Counted from the stretch's first letter, positions 1 to 7,823 are shown. The stretch: DNA of 33,482 nucleotides from Streptomyces chryseus (GCF_014650755.1 NZ_BMVO01000038.1:1-33482), one strand, 5' to 3'. The notes: generated from the letters alone by a model not told the origin. Program-made: numbers and translations.

Positions 1-496
1 AACAAACCAACGACCGACCTGCCCAACCGTCACGGCAAAGACCGTTGCAGTACTAATCCTCACCGCCACGGACGGCTCGCACGATCTCGCCGATCAGCGC
101 CGGCACTCGCGTGGGCGCTACCCCATACTTCTGCGCCCATCGGCGCTGGCCACCCAGGGCAAGATGGCGGTCTTGCTGCCCGCGGCCAAAGCACCGCGTG
201 GGCTGCCGTGGGAGTGCCCGGTTCAGTTCAGCACCGCCACCACCATCGCCCACACGACCGTGGCCACCGCCGCGCACCGCACTGAGACGCAGCCGTTAGC
301 AAGCCGCGGACACATCCACACCGGCGGTCGGTCTGCTGGCTCAACGTGGCCGACCCAGGTGCTTCGCCTACCCGGGCCGGCTCACCAGCCCTTCGTACGC
401 CCCCACACACGCCTAACCAAGACGCCACGACACCCCGGCCACCCCTCTCAACCGAATGCGGACACAAGGCGGCAGCGCCGCCCGGTCCAGCGGGGG
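1..496. other. No supportable gene
   Basis: All frames here read as low-complexity, Arg/Pro/Gly-rich shadows. A minus-strand reading frame at about 53-170 has a protein-like end (QRRWAQKYGVAPTRVPALIG), but it has no start or ribosome site and I do not recognise it. I see no RNA gene. Confidence 0.5.
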
Positions 497-569
497 TTGG
501 CAGAAGGACAAGCGGGGCCGGTTGCGCGATCAGCAGCTGGCGATCCTCGCCGACCTCCGACTCGACTGA
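497..569 (+). pseudogene. Tail of a helicase-associated (HA) domain gene
   Basis: An open frame with no start codon reads GWQKDKRGRLRD, then QQLAILADLRLD, and stops with TGA. The basic stretch, the L-x-x-x-Q-L-x-x-L segment and the stop right after it resemble the end of an HA repeat in Streptomyces helicases. Clearer copies lie at 16.2, 18.1 and 21.8 kb. A strong hairpin follows 60 bases later, as at the other copies. The match is short, so the family call is inference. The 662-933 interval beyond the hairpin shows nothing else. Confidence 0.4.
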
Positions 570-630
570 GCACAGGCGTCGTAGCTCAGTGCGCTTTCAG
601 CGGTCCGGCGGGCTGCAGGGCAGCGCAACC

Positions 631-661
631 GGGGGCCGGCCGCCGCCTGCGGCCGGCCCCC
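631..661 (+). terminator. Hairpin, probable terminator
   Basis: A perfect 13-bp stem (GGGGGCCGGCCGC with its complement) encloses a 5-base loop, 60 bases after the HA-like tail. There is no U-run, as is usual for Streptomyces terminators. Confidence 0.6.
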
Positions 662-933
662 GGGAGGACCTGCCTTGTCCACTCACCACAAGCATGCGCC
701 CACACCCCACGCCCCTGCAACAACCCGAAGGGAGATCGCCTTGGCTTGGTCGGCGGCTTCGCAAGGCCAGACGGCGACGTCGGCCGCATCCCGTCACAGC
801 TACGGCCGCCCGGCCCCTCCGTAGCGAGGTGACACCACGGCGTGTTGCACCCAAAACATCATAAACATGACCTAGCGTGCTGGCTTGTCACGTAACCCCC
901 AATGATGTCGAATCTGACGGAAGTGGAGATGTT

Positions 934-1284
934 GTGCGCAAGCTTCGCAATGCTGCCCTGGTAGCTGCCATGCTCGGGAGTTTCAGCATGCTCGGGGCCA
1001 GTGTCGCCGCGGCCGGCGACGGCGACGGCTACGGCCACCCGGACGGCCGGCACCACGGCAAGGACGGCAACGTAGTTGTGTGCGAGCAGCGGTCCGACGT
1101 CAGCAAGGACACGTTCCAGGTCGGCCTGATCAACATCGCGACGGGGCCCGTCACGGCCCTCGGCAGCGGCCCGGCAACCGCGGTCGCGGTCCAGCAGATC
1201 TGCAGTGGCGGGGACACCCTGGCGAGGAACGACGCCGACGCTGAGACCGGACCGGGAGTCGACATCGACCTCGACCTTCTCTAA
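934..1284 (+). CDS. Small secreted protein
   Basis: This 116-residue protein has a typical signal peptide: VRKLRN, then a hydrophobic stretch (AALVAAMLGSFSMLG) and an A-A-A cleavage region near residue 27. The mature part starts with a Gly/Asp/His-rich segment. A hydrophobic core of about 50 residues follows, with two Cys (in VVCEQ and QQICSGG) that may pair, and the tail is acidic. I chose the GTG at 934 because GGAG lies five bases upstream and the signal peptide starts there. An upstream ATG at 877 would add 19 non-signal residues. It lacks the chaplin GN(G/N)V motif. It resembles small exported Streptomyces proteins of unknown role. It is monocistronic, with its own terminator at 1361. 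Confidence 0.75.
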   Translation: MRKLRNAALVAAMLGSFSMLGASVAAAGDGDGYGHPDGRHHGKDGNVVVCEQRSDVSKDTFQVGLINIATGPVTALGSGPATAVAVQQICSGGDTLARNDADAETGPGVDIDLDLL

Positions 1285-1360
1285 CAACGGCAAGACGCCT
1301 ACCAGCGCTTGCCGGCGAGCCGGTAACGGGTGGGGCCCGTTGAGCGGATGGGCCGCAAGC

Positions 1361-1414
1361 CGTTCACGTGAGACGCCCGGTTGGGAATTCCCAGCCGGGC
1401 GTCTCGCGTGAACG
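1361..1414 (+). terminator. Long near-perfect hairpin terminator
   Basis: CGTTCACGTGAGACGCCCGG (1361-1380) pairs with the segment ending at 1414 over 20 bp with one G-U pair. The apex TTGGGAATTCCCAG pairs further. It lies 77 bases after the secreted-protein gene and may act in both directions. Confidence 0.8.
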
Positions 1415-1620
1415 GATGTTGGGTTCAACCGCGCCAGCGCCCAAGCGCTCGGGAACGAAGACCCGGGGCCCTGGACCGGGCGTTGGCCAGGGCCCCGGGG
1501 GCCCGCACCCTCGAGGAATGGACATGCGAGCACCGCCCAGAACAACGCATTACACGCACTTCGGTCACGGGCAAAGAAAAAGACTCCGAACTCCCGATTG
1601 CGAGCTGCCGGCGTTCCTCA

Positions 1621-1920
1621 CCGGCATACACCGCCGAGGATGACGGCGGCGCTCTGGAGCGGGCACTCGCCGACACCGAGCGGCACCCCGCTGACCCGAA
1701 CGCGGTACGGCACCTGGGCGACGAACTGGCAGCCGCCGGCGGCCGGCTCGGGCAGATCGCTTTGGAGCTCGCCCCGCCGTACCTCTCCGAACAGGAAGCC
1801 GTCGACACCATCCTCGCCCGGCTCGCCAATGACATCGGCAGCGACGCGAAGACCATCCTGGCCGCACGCCGCTACGCCCTGACCGGCGACCACCGCGCCC
1901 TGGACGGCACCTGGCTCTCA
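1621..1920 (+). pseudogene. Fragment of an unrecognised conserved-looking protein
   Basis: One frame reads as a folded, Ala/Glu-rich helical protein (ALERALADTERHP, HLGDELAAAGGRLGQIALEL, PPYLSEQEAVDTILARLAND, AARRYALTGDHRALDG) and then turns into low-complexity sequence. No start codon or ribosome site precedes the good part. The flanking parts of the open frame look like shadow translation. I read it as the remains of a gene cut at both ends and cannot name the family. The codon pattern of the central 300 bases fits coding DNA. Confidence 0.4.
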
Positions 1921-2351
1921 CCAACCGGAGCCGGGACGGGACGACCGCGCTCCCAACCGCTGCGACCCAGCAAAGCCTCACTCGCCGACCCCGTGACCCA
2001 AGACTCACCGTCGCAGTTGTGCCGGACGACGCGGGCGAACCTACGGATTCGGACTGCTCGCTTCAGGGGCCCCGACAACCGCGCCTGGCCCGGGGCCCCA
2101 CCCTCACCCAGCGGTTCCGGCGCGCCGAAATACGCCCCCGGTCGCACACGCCGCCCGTCACACCTTCCCGGAGCGGGTGTCGATGGGCCTGGACGGCGCG
2201 CCAAAGGGCGCTCCTGGGGCCGCGTCCCTGCGCGAGGACCCTACGGGCCACCTATGACCCACCACCCGGCCCACGCTCCGTGTAAACGTCCAGCACCCCA
2301 AATCCCCCGCCGGCCCAGGGGCATTGCGTGAAGTGATCTTGTCCGGTTTCG
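1921..2351. other. No gene seen; start of an IS-end repeat
   Basis: Low-complexity GC-rich sequence with no credible reading frame. It ends in an 18-base direct repeat (2316-2333) and a stretch beginning GTGATCTTGTCCGG that looks like the outer end of the adjacent transposase remnant. Confidence 0.4.
2316..2333 (+). repeat. 18-bp direct repeat, copy 1
   Basis: CAGGGGCATTGCGTGAAG occurs here and again at 3764-3781 in the same orientation. Here it adjoins the dead transposase end. Confidence 0.7.
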
Positions 2352-2528
2352 TCAGGTGAGGCCGAGGGTGGTCAGGGGGCGGCGGTAGTCGCGGGCGGCT
2401 CGTCGCAGGGCCGCGGCGATGTGGGTGGCGCCGTCCTTCCGGTGGACACCGATGGCGAGGTTGCGCAGGGAGGCCATGGTGCGGGGAAGGTGGCCGGTGC
2501 GGACCTTGGAGTCGTCCTCACGGACCGA
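2352..2528 (-). pseudogene. C-terminal remnant of an ISAs1-like (DDE) transposase
   Basis: About 58 residues remain, reading VREDDSKVRTGHLPRTMASL, then RNLAIGVHRKDGATHIAAAL, and ending RPLTTLGLT. The run of REDDS, RTG, P-R-T-M-A-x-L-R-N-L-A-I-G is characteristic of the C-terminus of ISAs1/H-repeat-associated transposases in Streptomyces. It lies just past the catalytic region. The catalytic residues and the N-terminal two thirds are absent, and the frame runs into unrelated sequence beyond 2540. The element is dead. The gene points left, with its end toward the IS-end-like sequence at 2333-2350. Confidence 0.7.
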
Positions 2529-2635
2529 TACGAACGACGCGCCGCGGTGATAACCTCCCGACCGTGCCCCGCAGGCGGTGCGCCCGGCCGGGCGCGCGGT
2601 GGGCGGGCACAAGATCTCCCAGGGGTTCCACCTAC

Positions 2636-3556
2636 ATGTCAGACGAGACTCAATTCGAGGAATTTCTAAAGTTCCAGCGGGGCATCATCGACGAATTCCG
2701 TGCCAACGCCGGGAAAGTCGGCGGGATGTTCGAGGGTTCCACCCTGTGCCTTCTCACCACAAGGGGGGCCCGCACCGGTCGGCCCCGCACCCAGCCGCTC
2801 GGGCTGATGCAGATCGACGGGCAGGACCTGGTCGTCGCCTCGGCGGCCGGCGCACCGACCCATCCGGCGTGGTACCACAACATCCGCAAGAACGCGGTCG
2901 TGACGGTCGAGGCAGGCGCCCGCACCTACCGGGCGATCGCCTCGATCCCCCCGCGCGAGGAGCGCGACAGGCTCTTCTCGGAGATCGCCGCTCAGCAGCC
3001 GGGGTACGGCGAGTACCAGGCGAAGACGGACCGGATCATTCCGGTCGTCGCACTGCACCCGATCGACCTCGACCCCGACCGAGTCAAGCACCTCGGTGAC
3101 GAACTGGTCGAACTGCACGGCTGGCTGCGCGGCGAGCTGACGGACCTGCGCAGGCGGATCGACGACGTGGTCGAGGGCAGGGCGGACGACATCGCGCCGC
3201 AGGCCGAGGGCGGCAACCCGCTCGCCGAACTGCGGTCACACTGCCTGGACTTCTGCCACGCGCTGAACGTCCACCACACCGGCGAGGACATTGGCGCCTT
3301 CCCGGTGCTCCGCGAGCGGTTCCCGGCGTTGGAACCGGTGCTGGAGAAGTTCGCCGAGGAACACAAGGTCGTGGCCGAACTACAGAACCGGATCAAGGAA
3401 CTGGTCGAGGATTTCACTCCCGACCAGGACGACCCGGTGCGGCTGCGGGAGGAGGTGGCGGACCTGGCGAACCGGCTCGAAGCCCACTTCGACGATGAGG
3501 AACGCCAACTCGTCACCGCGCTGAACGCGATGGGTCCCGCGCCGGTGCGCGGCTGA
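2636..3556 (+). CDS. Deazaflavin-dependent nitroreductase fused to a hemerythrin-like domain
   Basis: This 306-residue protein has two parts. Residues 1-145 match the Ddn/DUF385 family of F420-dependent nitroreductases (LLTTRGARTGRPRTQPLG, then PAWYHNIRKNAVVTVEAG). Those proteins bind reduced F420 and transfer hydride. Residues 160-300 form a four-helix hemerythrin HHE domain. Its likely di-iron ligands are in the H..H pattern HCLDFCHALNVHHTGED, the later EEHK and the terminal HFDDEERQL. The ATG at 2636 is preceded by AGGGG at 2621-2625. An upstream start at 2564 would add an Arg-rich, non-conserved stretch. The gene stands alone with its own terminator. The fusion suggests F420-linked redox chemistry with oxygen, NO or iron sensing, which is inference. 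Confidence 0.88.
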   Translation: MSDETQFEEFLKFQRGIIDEFRANAGKVGGMFEGSTLCLLTTRGARTGRPRTQPLGLMQIDGQDLVVASAAGAPTHPAWYHNIRKNAVVTVEAGARTYRAIASIPPREERDRLFSEIAAQQPGYGEYQAKTDRIIPVVALHPIDLDPDRVKHLGDELVELHGWLRGELTDLRRRIDDVVEGRADDIAPQAEGGNPLAELRSHCLDFCHALNVHHTGEDIGAFPVLRERFPALEPVLEKFAEEHKVVAELQNRIKELVEDFTPDQDDPVRLREEVADLANRLEAHFDDEERQLVTALNAMGPAPVRG

Positions 3557-3567
3557 GCGTTCGAGGC

Positions 3568-3596
3568 GAGCACGGGCCCGCATCGGGCCCGTGCTC
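3568..3596 (+). terminator. Hairpin terminator
   Basis: A perfect 13-bp stem (GAGCACGGGCCCG) with a 3-base loop lies 11 bases after the nitroreductase-hemerythrin stop codon. Confidence 0.8.
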
Positions 3597-3708
3597 CCCG
3601 CGTTCCGCCCCCGGAGGCCGGTCCCGGCCCGCCGGCAGGCGAACGCGGCCGGCCAGCTGCTTCCGCATCGGCCGTACCCGGTGGGGCTCGAAAAGTCATC
3701 GCTTCAGT

Positions 3709-4134
3709 TCAAGCCGCGTATCGGTATTCGTTGATGACCCCGTTGAGGACGCGGGTACGCAGGCAGGGGCATTGCGTGAAGCGGCAGGGCCCGATATCCG
3801 GCTGTCCAGGGCAGTGCGCCTTCAATTCGCTGAGGTACCCCGCGTGCCCCTGGTACGCAGTACATGCTCCTCGGTGCGGGAGCGCCGGCCTTCCCGCCCT
3901 CTTGGGTTCGATCTTCCACGACGACTGGACGCGCGCCGCCTCCCGGCGGCGCCGCTCCAGTTCCTCGTACTGTTCCAGCTCACGGATCGTCGCCCGGGTC
4001 CGCTCCAGCTGGTACGCCTGGTACCAGGAATGCACCTCGGGCAAGGCATCGGGCTGGTGGACGACGAAGGTCTGAACCGCCACGGTGAGCGCCCCTACGA
4101 CGACACCTACAGCGAGCGGCGGCGGTGAGCGCAC
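3709..4134 (-). CDS. Hypothetical protein with N-terminal hydrophobic segment and Cys-rich tail
   Basis: This 141-residue protein starts with a hydrophobic segment (PLAVGVVVGALTVAVQTFVV, about residues 6-25) that could be a membrane anchor or signal. A charged helical, possibly coiled-coil stretch follows (ERTRATIRELEQYEELERRR). The C-terminal part contains five Cys (GACTAYQGHAG, KAHCPG, GPCRFTQCPCL), which suggests disulphides or a metal site. The start is a GTG with only a weak ribosome site. It lies 10 bases after the stop of the zinc-ribbon gene upstream, so the two probably form one leftward operon. I do not recognise the family. Part of the C-terminus (FTQCPCL) is encoded by an 18-base repeat shared with 2316-2333. 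Confidence 0.6.
   Translation of the reverse strand: MRSPPPLAVGVVVGALTVAVQTFVVHQPDALPEVHSWYQAYQLERTRATIRELEQYEELERRRREAARVQSSWKIEPKRAGRPALPHRGACTAYQGHAGYLSELKAHCPGQPDIGPCRFTQCPCLRTRVLNGVINEYRYAA
3764..3781 (+). repeat. 18-bp direct repeat, copy 2
   Basis: CAGGGGCATTGCGTGAAG is identical to 2316-2333 and in the same orientation. Here it lies inside the 3' end of the leftward hypothetical gene. Confidence 0.7.
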
Positions 4135-4144
4135 CGGCGGCGGC

Positions 4145-4402
4145 TTACTCCGGGCCGGGGTCGCGCAGCGGATTGCGATGACCGCAGTCCCAGCACTTCA
4201 CGGTCTCCGGGAGGTTCTCGAATCGCGTGCCGGAGACGCCGAAGGAGCCGTCGATGCGGAAGCCTCCGCAGCCCTGGCATGGTGTGGCGTGGAAGGGCTT
4301 GTCGCAGCGGAAGCAGGTGCCTTCCGCGCTGGTCTGGTCGAGGCGGGTAACTCGGGTGTCTACGCTGCCACATCGCACGCAGAACGCTTCTTGGGTCGTC
4401 AT
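4145..4402 (-). CDS. Small zinc-ribbon protein
   Basis: This 85-residue protein carries Cys pairs of the zinc-ribbon type: FCVRCG near the start, TCFRCDKPF, PCQGCGGF, and KCWDCGHRNPL near the end. That is enough for two metal sites. The ATG at 4402 starts MTTQEAFCVRCG. An ATG at 4417 (MHTRTMTTQ) is an alternative and neither has a clear ribosome site. The wider frame up to 4546 is Arg/Pro-rich and looks untranslated. The protein is probably a small cytoplasmic zinc protein of unknown partner. It is the first gene of a likely two-gene leftward operon with the hypothetical gene at 3709-4134. Confidence 0.65.
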   Translation of the reverse strand: MTTQEAFCVRCGSVDTRVTRLDQTSAEGTCFRCDKPFHATPCQGCGGFRIDGSFGVSGTRFENLPETVKCWDCGHRNPLRDPGPE

Positions 4403-4689
4403 CGTTCTGGTGTGCATCAGGTTCGCGGTGTTGTTGCCGCTGCTCCGATCCGGGGCACGTTGCTGGCGGTCGCAGGGCGCGTGACGCCGGAGCCGCGCCC
4501 TCGTTGGACAGCGCGACTCCATAGAGCCGGGCCCCGGGGATGTCATGGCTGATCCCCCGGGGCCCGTGGTATGTCCGGCTCGGAGTCAGATCTTCCCGGC
4601 CGCCGTGGCGGCGAGCCAGTCCGCGGCTTCGGCGTCGGTCATGAGCAGCACCTGCGTCGGGTGGGCGGTCCCGCCGGATGTTCGGACGG

Positions 4690-5139
4690 TCAGGTCTGGC
4701 ACTGCTTTGTGGACGCCTGGGACCAGTTGCTCCAGCCCCCGCCAGCAGCCTTAGCGTGCACCCGGACCACGACCTTCTGACCGTCGCAGAATTCGGTATC
4801 GCTCCCCACCGCGGTAGGGCCGAGGGTCTGACCCGCCCCGACAGTGGTCCGACTGTTGCCCACCTTCTTCCAGGGGCCACCGTTGCGGCTCTTTTCCGCC
4901 TCGAAGGAGACGGCCACCGCCCTCGGCCCCGTGTTGTGCAGCTTGATGTACGCCGTCACCTCCCGGTACGGGACATCGCCGAACCACTGCCTCTCTGCGC
5001 TGATGCAGCCGTTGACGGACACCCGGCCGGTCGACGCGCCCCCGCCGCAGGCGACGCCCGCTGCCTGAGCACTGGTCGGAATCGTCAGCACGGTGAGCAC
5101 AGCTACGCCCAGGGCTGTTCCGGAACGCCTCACATGCAT
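4690..5139 (-). CDS. Secreted hypothetical protein
   Basis: This 149-residue protein has a clear signal peptide (MHVRRSGTALGVAVLTVLTI, then SAQAAG with cleavage after A-Q-A, about residue 26). The mature domain looks beta-rich (VTAYIKLHNTGPRAVAVSFE, VGAGQTLGPTAVGSDTEFCD, VVVRVHAKAAGGGWSNWSQA). Four Cys could form two disulphides (AGVACGGG, VNGCIS, TEFCDG and the terminal KQCQT). The start is the second ATG of CATGCATG, after a GGGAC-rich ribosome site. The gene overlaps the end of the small upstream ORF (5130-5393) by ten bases, so translation may be coupled. The likely product is an extracellular protein. I do not recognise the family. Confidence 0.75.
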   Translation of the reverse strand: MHVRRSGTALGVAVLTVLTIPTSAQAAGVACGGGASTGRVSVNGCISAERQWFGDVPYREVTAYIKLHNTGPRAVAVSFEAEKSRNGGPWKKVGNSRTTVGAGQTLGPTAVGSDTEFCDGQKVVVRVHAKAAGGGWSNWSQASTKQCQT

Positions 5140-5393
5140 GTCCCCGTCCCTTCAATGAGCTTGTTGCCTTCAAAGGAACCGTGACTCAGCGAAAGGACGA
5201 GGCGGACGGTTTCACCGAGCGGTTCACCCGAAAGGCGGTCCGAATCCAGGAGCAGCCGCAAGTAATCCGACGGCCAGGCGCGCAGTAGACAGCACCCACC
5301 ACCACCGGGCCCCCCTTTGAAGGCCAGGGTGGCCAGCGAACCTCCGGACGGTTCGTATCGTAGGACCGGGTCTGTCGGCTCTGTCTCTGCCAC
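5130..5393 (-). CDS. Small hypothetical ORF overlapping the secreted-protein gene
   Basis: An 87-residue frame starts at a GTG (VAETEPTDPVLRYEPSGGSL) and ends ...GSFEGNKLIEGTGTCM. GAAGAGAAG lies about five bases upstream as a weak ribosome site. Its codons are GC-rich at the third position and the protein looks foldable (LLRAWPSDYLRLLLDSDRLS, GETVRLVLSLSHG), unlike the Pro/Thr-rich sequence just upstream in the same frame. Its stop lies within the start region of the signal-peptide protein (ATGCATGTGA), which suggests translational coupling. The same open frame continues upstream into the IS110 pseudogene, but only through a frameshifted segment, so they are separate. No family is recognised. 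Confidence 0.5.
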   Translation of the reverse strand: MAETEPTDPVLRYEPSGGSLATLAFKGGPGGGGCCLLRAWPSDYLRLLLDSDRLSGEPLGETVRLVLSLSHGSFEGNKLIEGTGTCM

Positions 5394-5460
5394 GGTGCTT
5401 CTCTTCAGAACCGGAGCCGCGGGGGGGGTGTCTCTATGTCTTTCGTCAAGCCAGAGCTGC

Positions 5461-6671
5461 TCATGCGGTGGCTGTTTCGGGGGTGCGTGATTCGTAGAAG
5501 GTGCCGTCGCGGAGCATGGCGAAGAGGACGCTGATGCGTTGGCGGGCGAGGCGGAGGAGGGCTTGGGTGTGGGTCTTGCCGCGGGCTCGTTGCCGCTCGT
5601 AGTAGGTGCGGGAGGCCGGGTCGTGCAAGGCCGCGAACGCGGAGAGGAACATGGCTCGTTTGAGGAGCCGGTTTCCGGTCCGTGGGGCGTGTTCGCCGTG
5701 GATGGAGGAGCCGGAGGACTTCGTGGCCGGTGCCAGGCCGGCGTAGGAGAGGCCAGGTGGGCGGCGGTCGGGAAGCTGGTGCCGTCGCCGATGGTGACCA
5801 GCAAGGTGGCGGCGGTCCTGATCCCGATGACGGGCATCGAGGTCAGGACCTTCGAAAGAGGGTGGGCCTCCAGCAGTTCGCTGATCTGGGCTTCCACCGC
5901 TCGTCGTTGTTCGTGGACCGCGGCGAGCGAGCGGGCCAGCGAGGGCACCACCACATCCAGGGTGCCGGTGCCCGGGACGACGACGGTCTGTTCGTCGAGG
6001 GCGTCGAAGACATCGTCCACCAGGCGTTCGGCCATGCGCGGGGCCTTCGGGCGTATCAGGTTGACCAGTCGGCGGCGGCCTGCGTTGCGCAGGGCGGCCG
6101 GGGATCCGAAACGTTCCAGGAGGTGGGTGACGGCCGGATGGTCGAGCCGGGGGCCGAGGACGCGTTCGAGGCTGGGGTGGAACTGAGTGAGCAGGCCGCG
6201 CAGCCGGTTGCTGGTGCGGGTGGCTTCGGCCGCGAGGTCCTGGTCGAAGCCGGTCAGCACCGTCAGCTGGGCGGCCGTCTCGTCGGCGACTTCCAGGGCC
6301 CGCAGGGTGTGGGGCATGGTCCGGGCCGCGTCCGCGATCACGTGCACGTCCCGGGCATCGGTCTTCGCCTCGCCCGGGTAGAGGTCGGCGATCCGGTGCA
6401 TCGCCAGCCCGGGCAGGTAGGCGACCTCGCAGCCCGCGTCACGGGCCGCCGTCAGGGGCAGGGCGCCGATCGAGGCGGGCTGGTCCACGATCACCAGCAC
6501 GCGGCCGAACTTCGCGGTGAGCTTGTCGAAAACGGCTCGCAGTTTCGGTTCGCTGTTGGGCAGCCGCTTGTCGTAGACGGTCTTGCCGGTGGCGGTCAGA
6601 CCGTGGCCGTGGTGGTCGCCCTTGCCGACGTCCAGGCCGAGGAACACCTTGATCTCGCTGGTGTCGAGCAC
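5461..6671 (-). pseudogene. IS110-family transposase (DEDD recombinase), frameshifted
   Basis: The N-terminal RuvC-like DEDD domain starts at a GTG at 6671 (VLDTSEIKVFLGLDVGKGDH). It shows the first Asp in GLDVGK, a second acidic site near VLVIVDQPASIG and the Asp pair in EAKTDARDVHVIAD. The second domain (Transposase_20) has VIGIRTAATLL, and the tail has RTGNRLLKRAMF. Near 5748 the frame breaks at CCTCTCCTACGCC: the expected SYAGLAPATKSSGSSIHGEH is read only in another frame, which then runs to the stop at 5461 (YESRTPETATA). The family's catalytic Ser lies past the break, so the protein is probably inactive unless the frameshift is a sequencing error. Full length would be about 403 residues, normal for IS110. 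Confidence 0.85.
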
Positions 6672-6829
6672 CGCACCCCCCCCCGAGGGTGGTTGTGTCC
6701 GCCCGGCCTCGGGCGTCGGCACCGTATGCGCGCATCCACGTTACGCAGACCAGCCACCCGCGTTCGGCCCGGCATTGCGCCGGGCCAGGTGACGGTCAGG
6801 CCTCTCATCAGCGGTCAGTCGGTGCCCTC

Positions 6830-6892
6830 GGGCCCGGTGACACCCCCCCCCAGGTCATGCCTTCGACAGGGGGCAACAGTCATGCCGGGCCC
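6830..6892 (-). other. Candidate structured RNA in the IS110 upstream flank
   Basis: GGGCCCGGTGAC at 6830-6841 can pair with GTCATGCCGGGCCC at 6879-6892, leaving a CA bulge. Inside, a run of C (6843-6851) can pair with GGGGG (6869-6873), giving a hairpin with internal loops. IS110-type elements are known to encode a bridge RNA in the non-coding end upstream of the recombinase gene. This structure is about 160-220 bases upstream of the IS110 start in the right orientation. I infer the connection. The element ends were not located, and nothing else gene-like is seen in 6672-7060. Confidence 0.25.
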
Positions 6893-7060
6893 GGAGGCCA
6901 GGAGCCCCATTGCAGGGCCACGGAAAAGGTAACGGGGCCGGTCAGGGCGCAGGTGTACGCGGACGTACGACGTGAACCCCGATCCGCCGGCCTGGGCGCG
7001 CTGTGCCGGTGGACTTGACAGAAGGCCGCAGGTGTCGGATTGGGGGCTTCGGATGATCTC

Positions 7061-7078
7061 TGTCACACGCCGGTGACA
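7061..7078. promoter_or_regulatory. Inverted repeat TGTCAC-N6-GTGACA, possible operator
   Basis: A perfect 6-bp inverted repeat with 6-base spacing lies about 145 bases before the secreted-protein gene at 7224 and may bind a dimeric regulator. A TTGACA box lies at 7015-7020, but no good -10 follows at normal spacing. Confidence 0.35.
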
Positions 7079-7223
7079 TGGAGCGGACGACTCCACCGCA
7101 TCCCGTTCTTAGATTCGTCATGCAGCCCGTCGCGCCTCACCGCCCCACACGACCGAGGAGGCGGCACGCGACTCTCACCGGCCTTGCCGCCGGTCCGCAC
7201 ATCTCTCTGACCAGGAGACCCGC

Positions 7224-7823
7224 ATGTTCAGTTCACCATCCCAGCGTCGTCCCGTCATCCGCGCCCTGACCACCGTGGCCCTGGCCGCCGCTCTCCTCGC
7301 CCCGGCCGCCACGGCCATAGCCGCCGGCCCGGCGGGGACCTCGCCGGCCTTGTCCGCCCGCTCGACCAGCTCCGCAACCGAGGCGGTTGCCAGAGCGAAG
7401 GCGGCCGCCCCGGTCCGGACCCTGAAGCTGGTCGACGGCAGCACGGCGAGGATCTACCGGCTGGGCGCCCACCACTACCGCATGGACAACGTCTCCCGCG
7501 ACGGCCACCTGCTCGGAACCCTTGTCGCGAAGAACGCCGACGCGGGTGGCCGGCACAACGGCATGTTCGTCGTTCTGACGGCCGATGGTGACGCCGTCTC
7601 CTGGACCGGCCGCGAGCAGTACGGCGCGGGTTCGTTCCCGCTGCCCGACGGCAGCACCGCCAAAGTCACCGAAGTGGCGGCAGACCGCTACACGCTGAAG
7701 ATCATCCACCAGGGGCGCGTCATGGCAACACTGGTCGCCGACCACCGCGACGCGGCTGTCAACGCCAACGGGATGTACGTCGTCCTGAACCCTGACGGCA
7801 CGCACAGCGCCTGGATCAGCTGA
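7224..7823 (+). CDS. Secreted protein with two tandem repeats
   Basis: This 199-residue protein has a signal peptide: MFSSPSQRRPVIRALT, a hydrophobic stretch, and cleavage after TAIAAG around residue 34. The mature part holds two repeats of about 60 residues. One is LKLVDGSTARIYRLGAHHYR...HNGMFVVLTADGDAVSW (about 72-133). The other is FPLPDGSTAKVTEVAADRYT...ANGMYVVLNPDGTHSAW (about 141-198). Each has DGSTA-, a G-T-L-V-A / A-T-L-V-A strand and N-G-M-x-V-V-L. The start is set by AGGAGA eight bases upstream. The protein is probably exported as a two-domain beta protein. I do not recognise the family. The gene stands alone between two transposase relics. Confidence 0.8.
   Translation: MFSSPSQRRPVIRALTTVALAAALLAPAATAIAAGPAGTSPALSARSTSSATEAVARAKAAAPVRTLKLVDGSTARIYRLGAHHYRMDNVSRDGHLLGTLVAKNADAGGRHNGMFVVLTADGDAVSWTGREQYGAGSFPLPDGSTAKVTEVAADRYTLKIIHQGRVMATLVADHRDAAVNANGMYVVLNPDGTHSAWIS

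Noticed and set aside
53..277. Minus-strand ORF of 74 residues near the left edge
   Set aside because: Only its last 35 residues look protein-like; there is no start, ribosome site or recognisable family.
4588..4702. Short minus-strand frame ending MTDAEAADWLAATAAGKI
   Set aside because: It looks somewhat coding but has no start with a ribosome site and overlaps the end of the secreted-protein gene in another frame.
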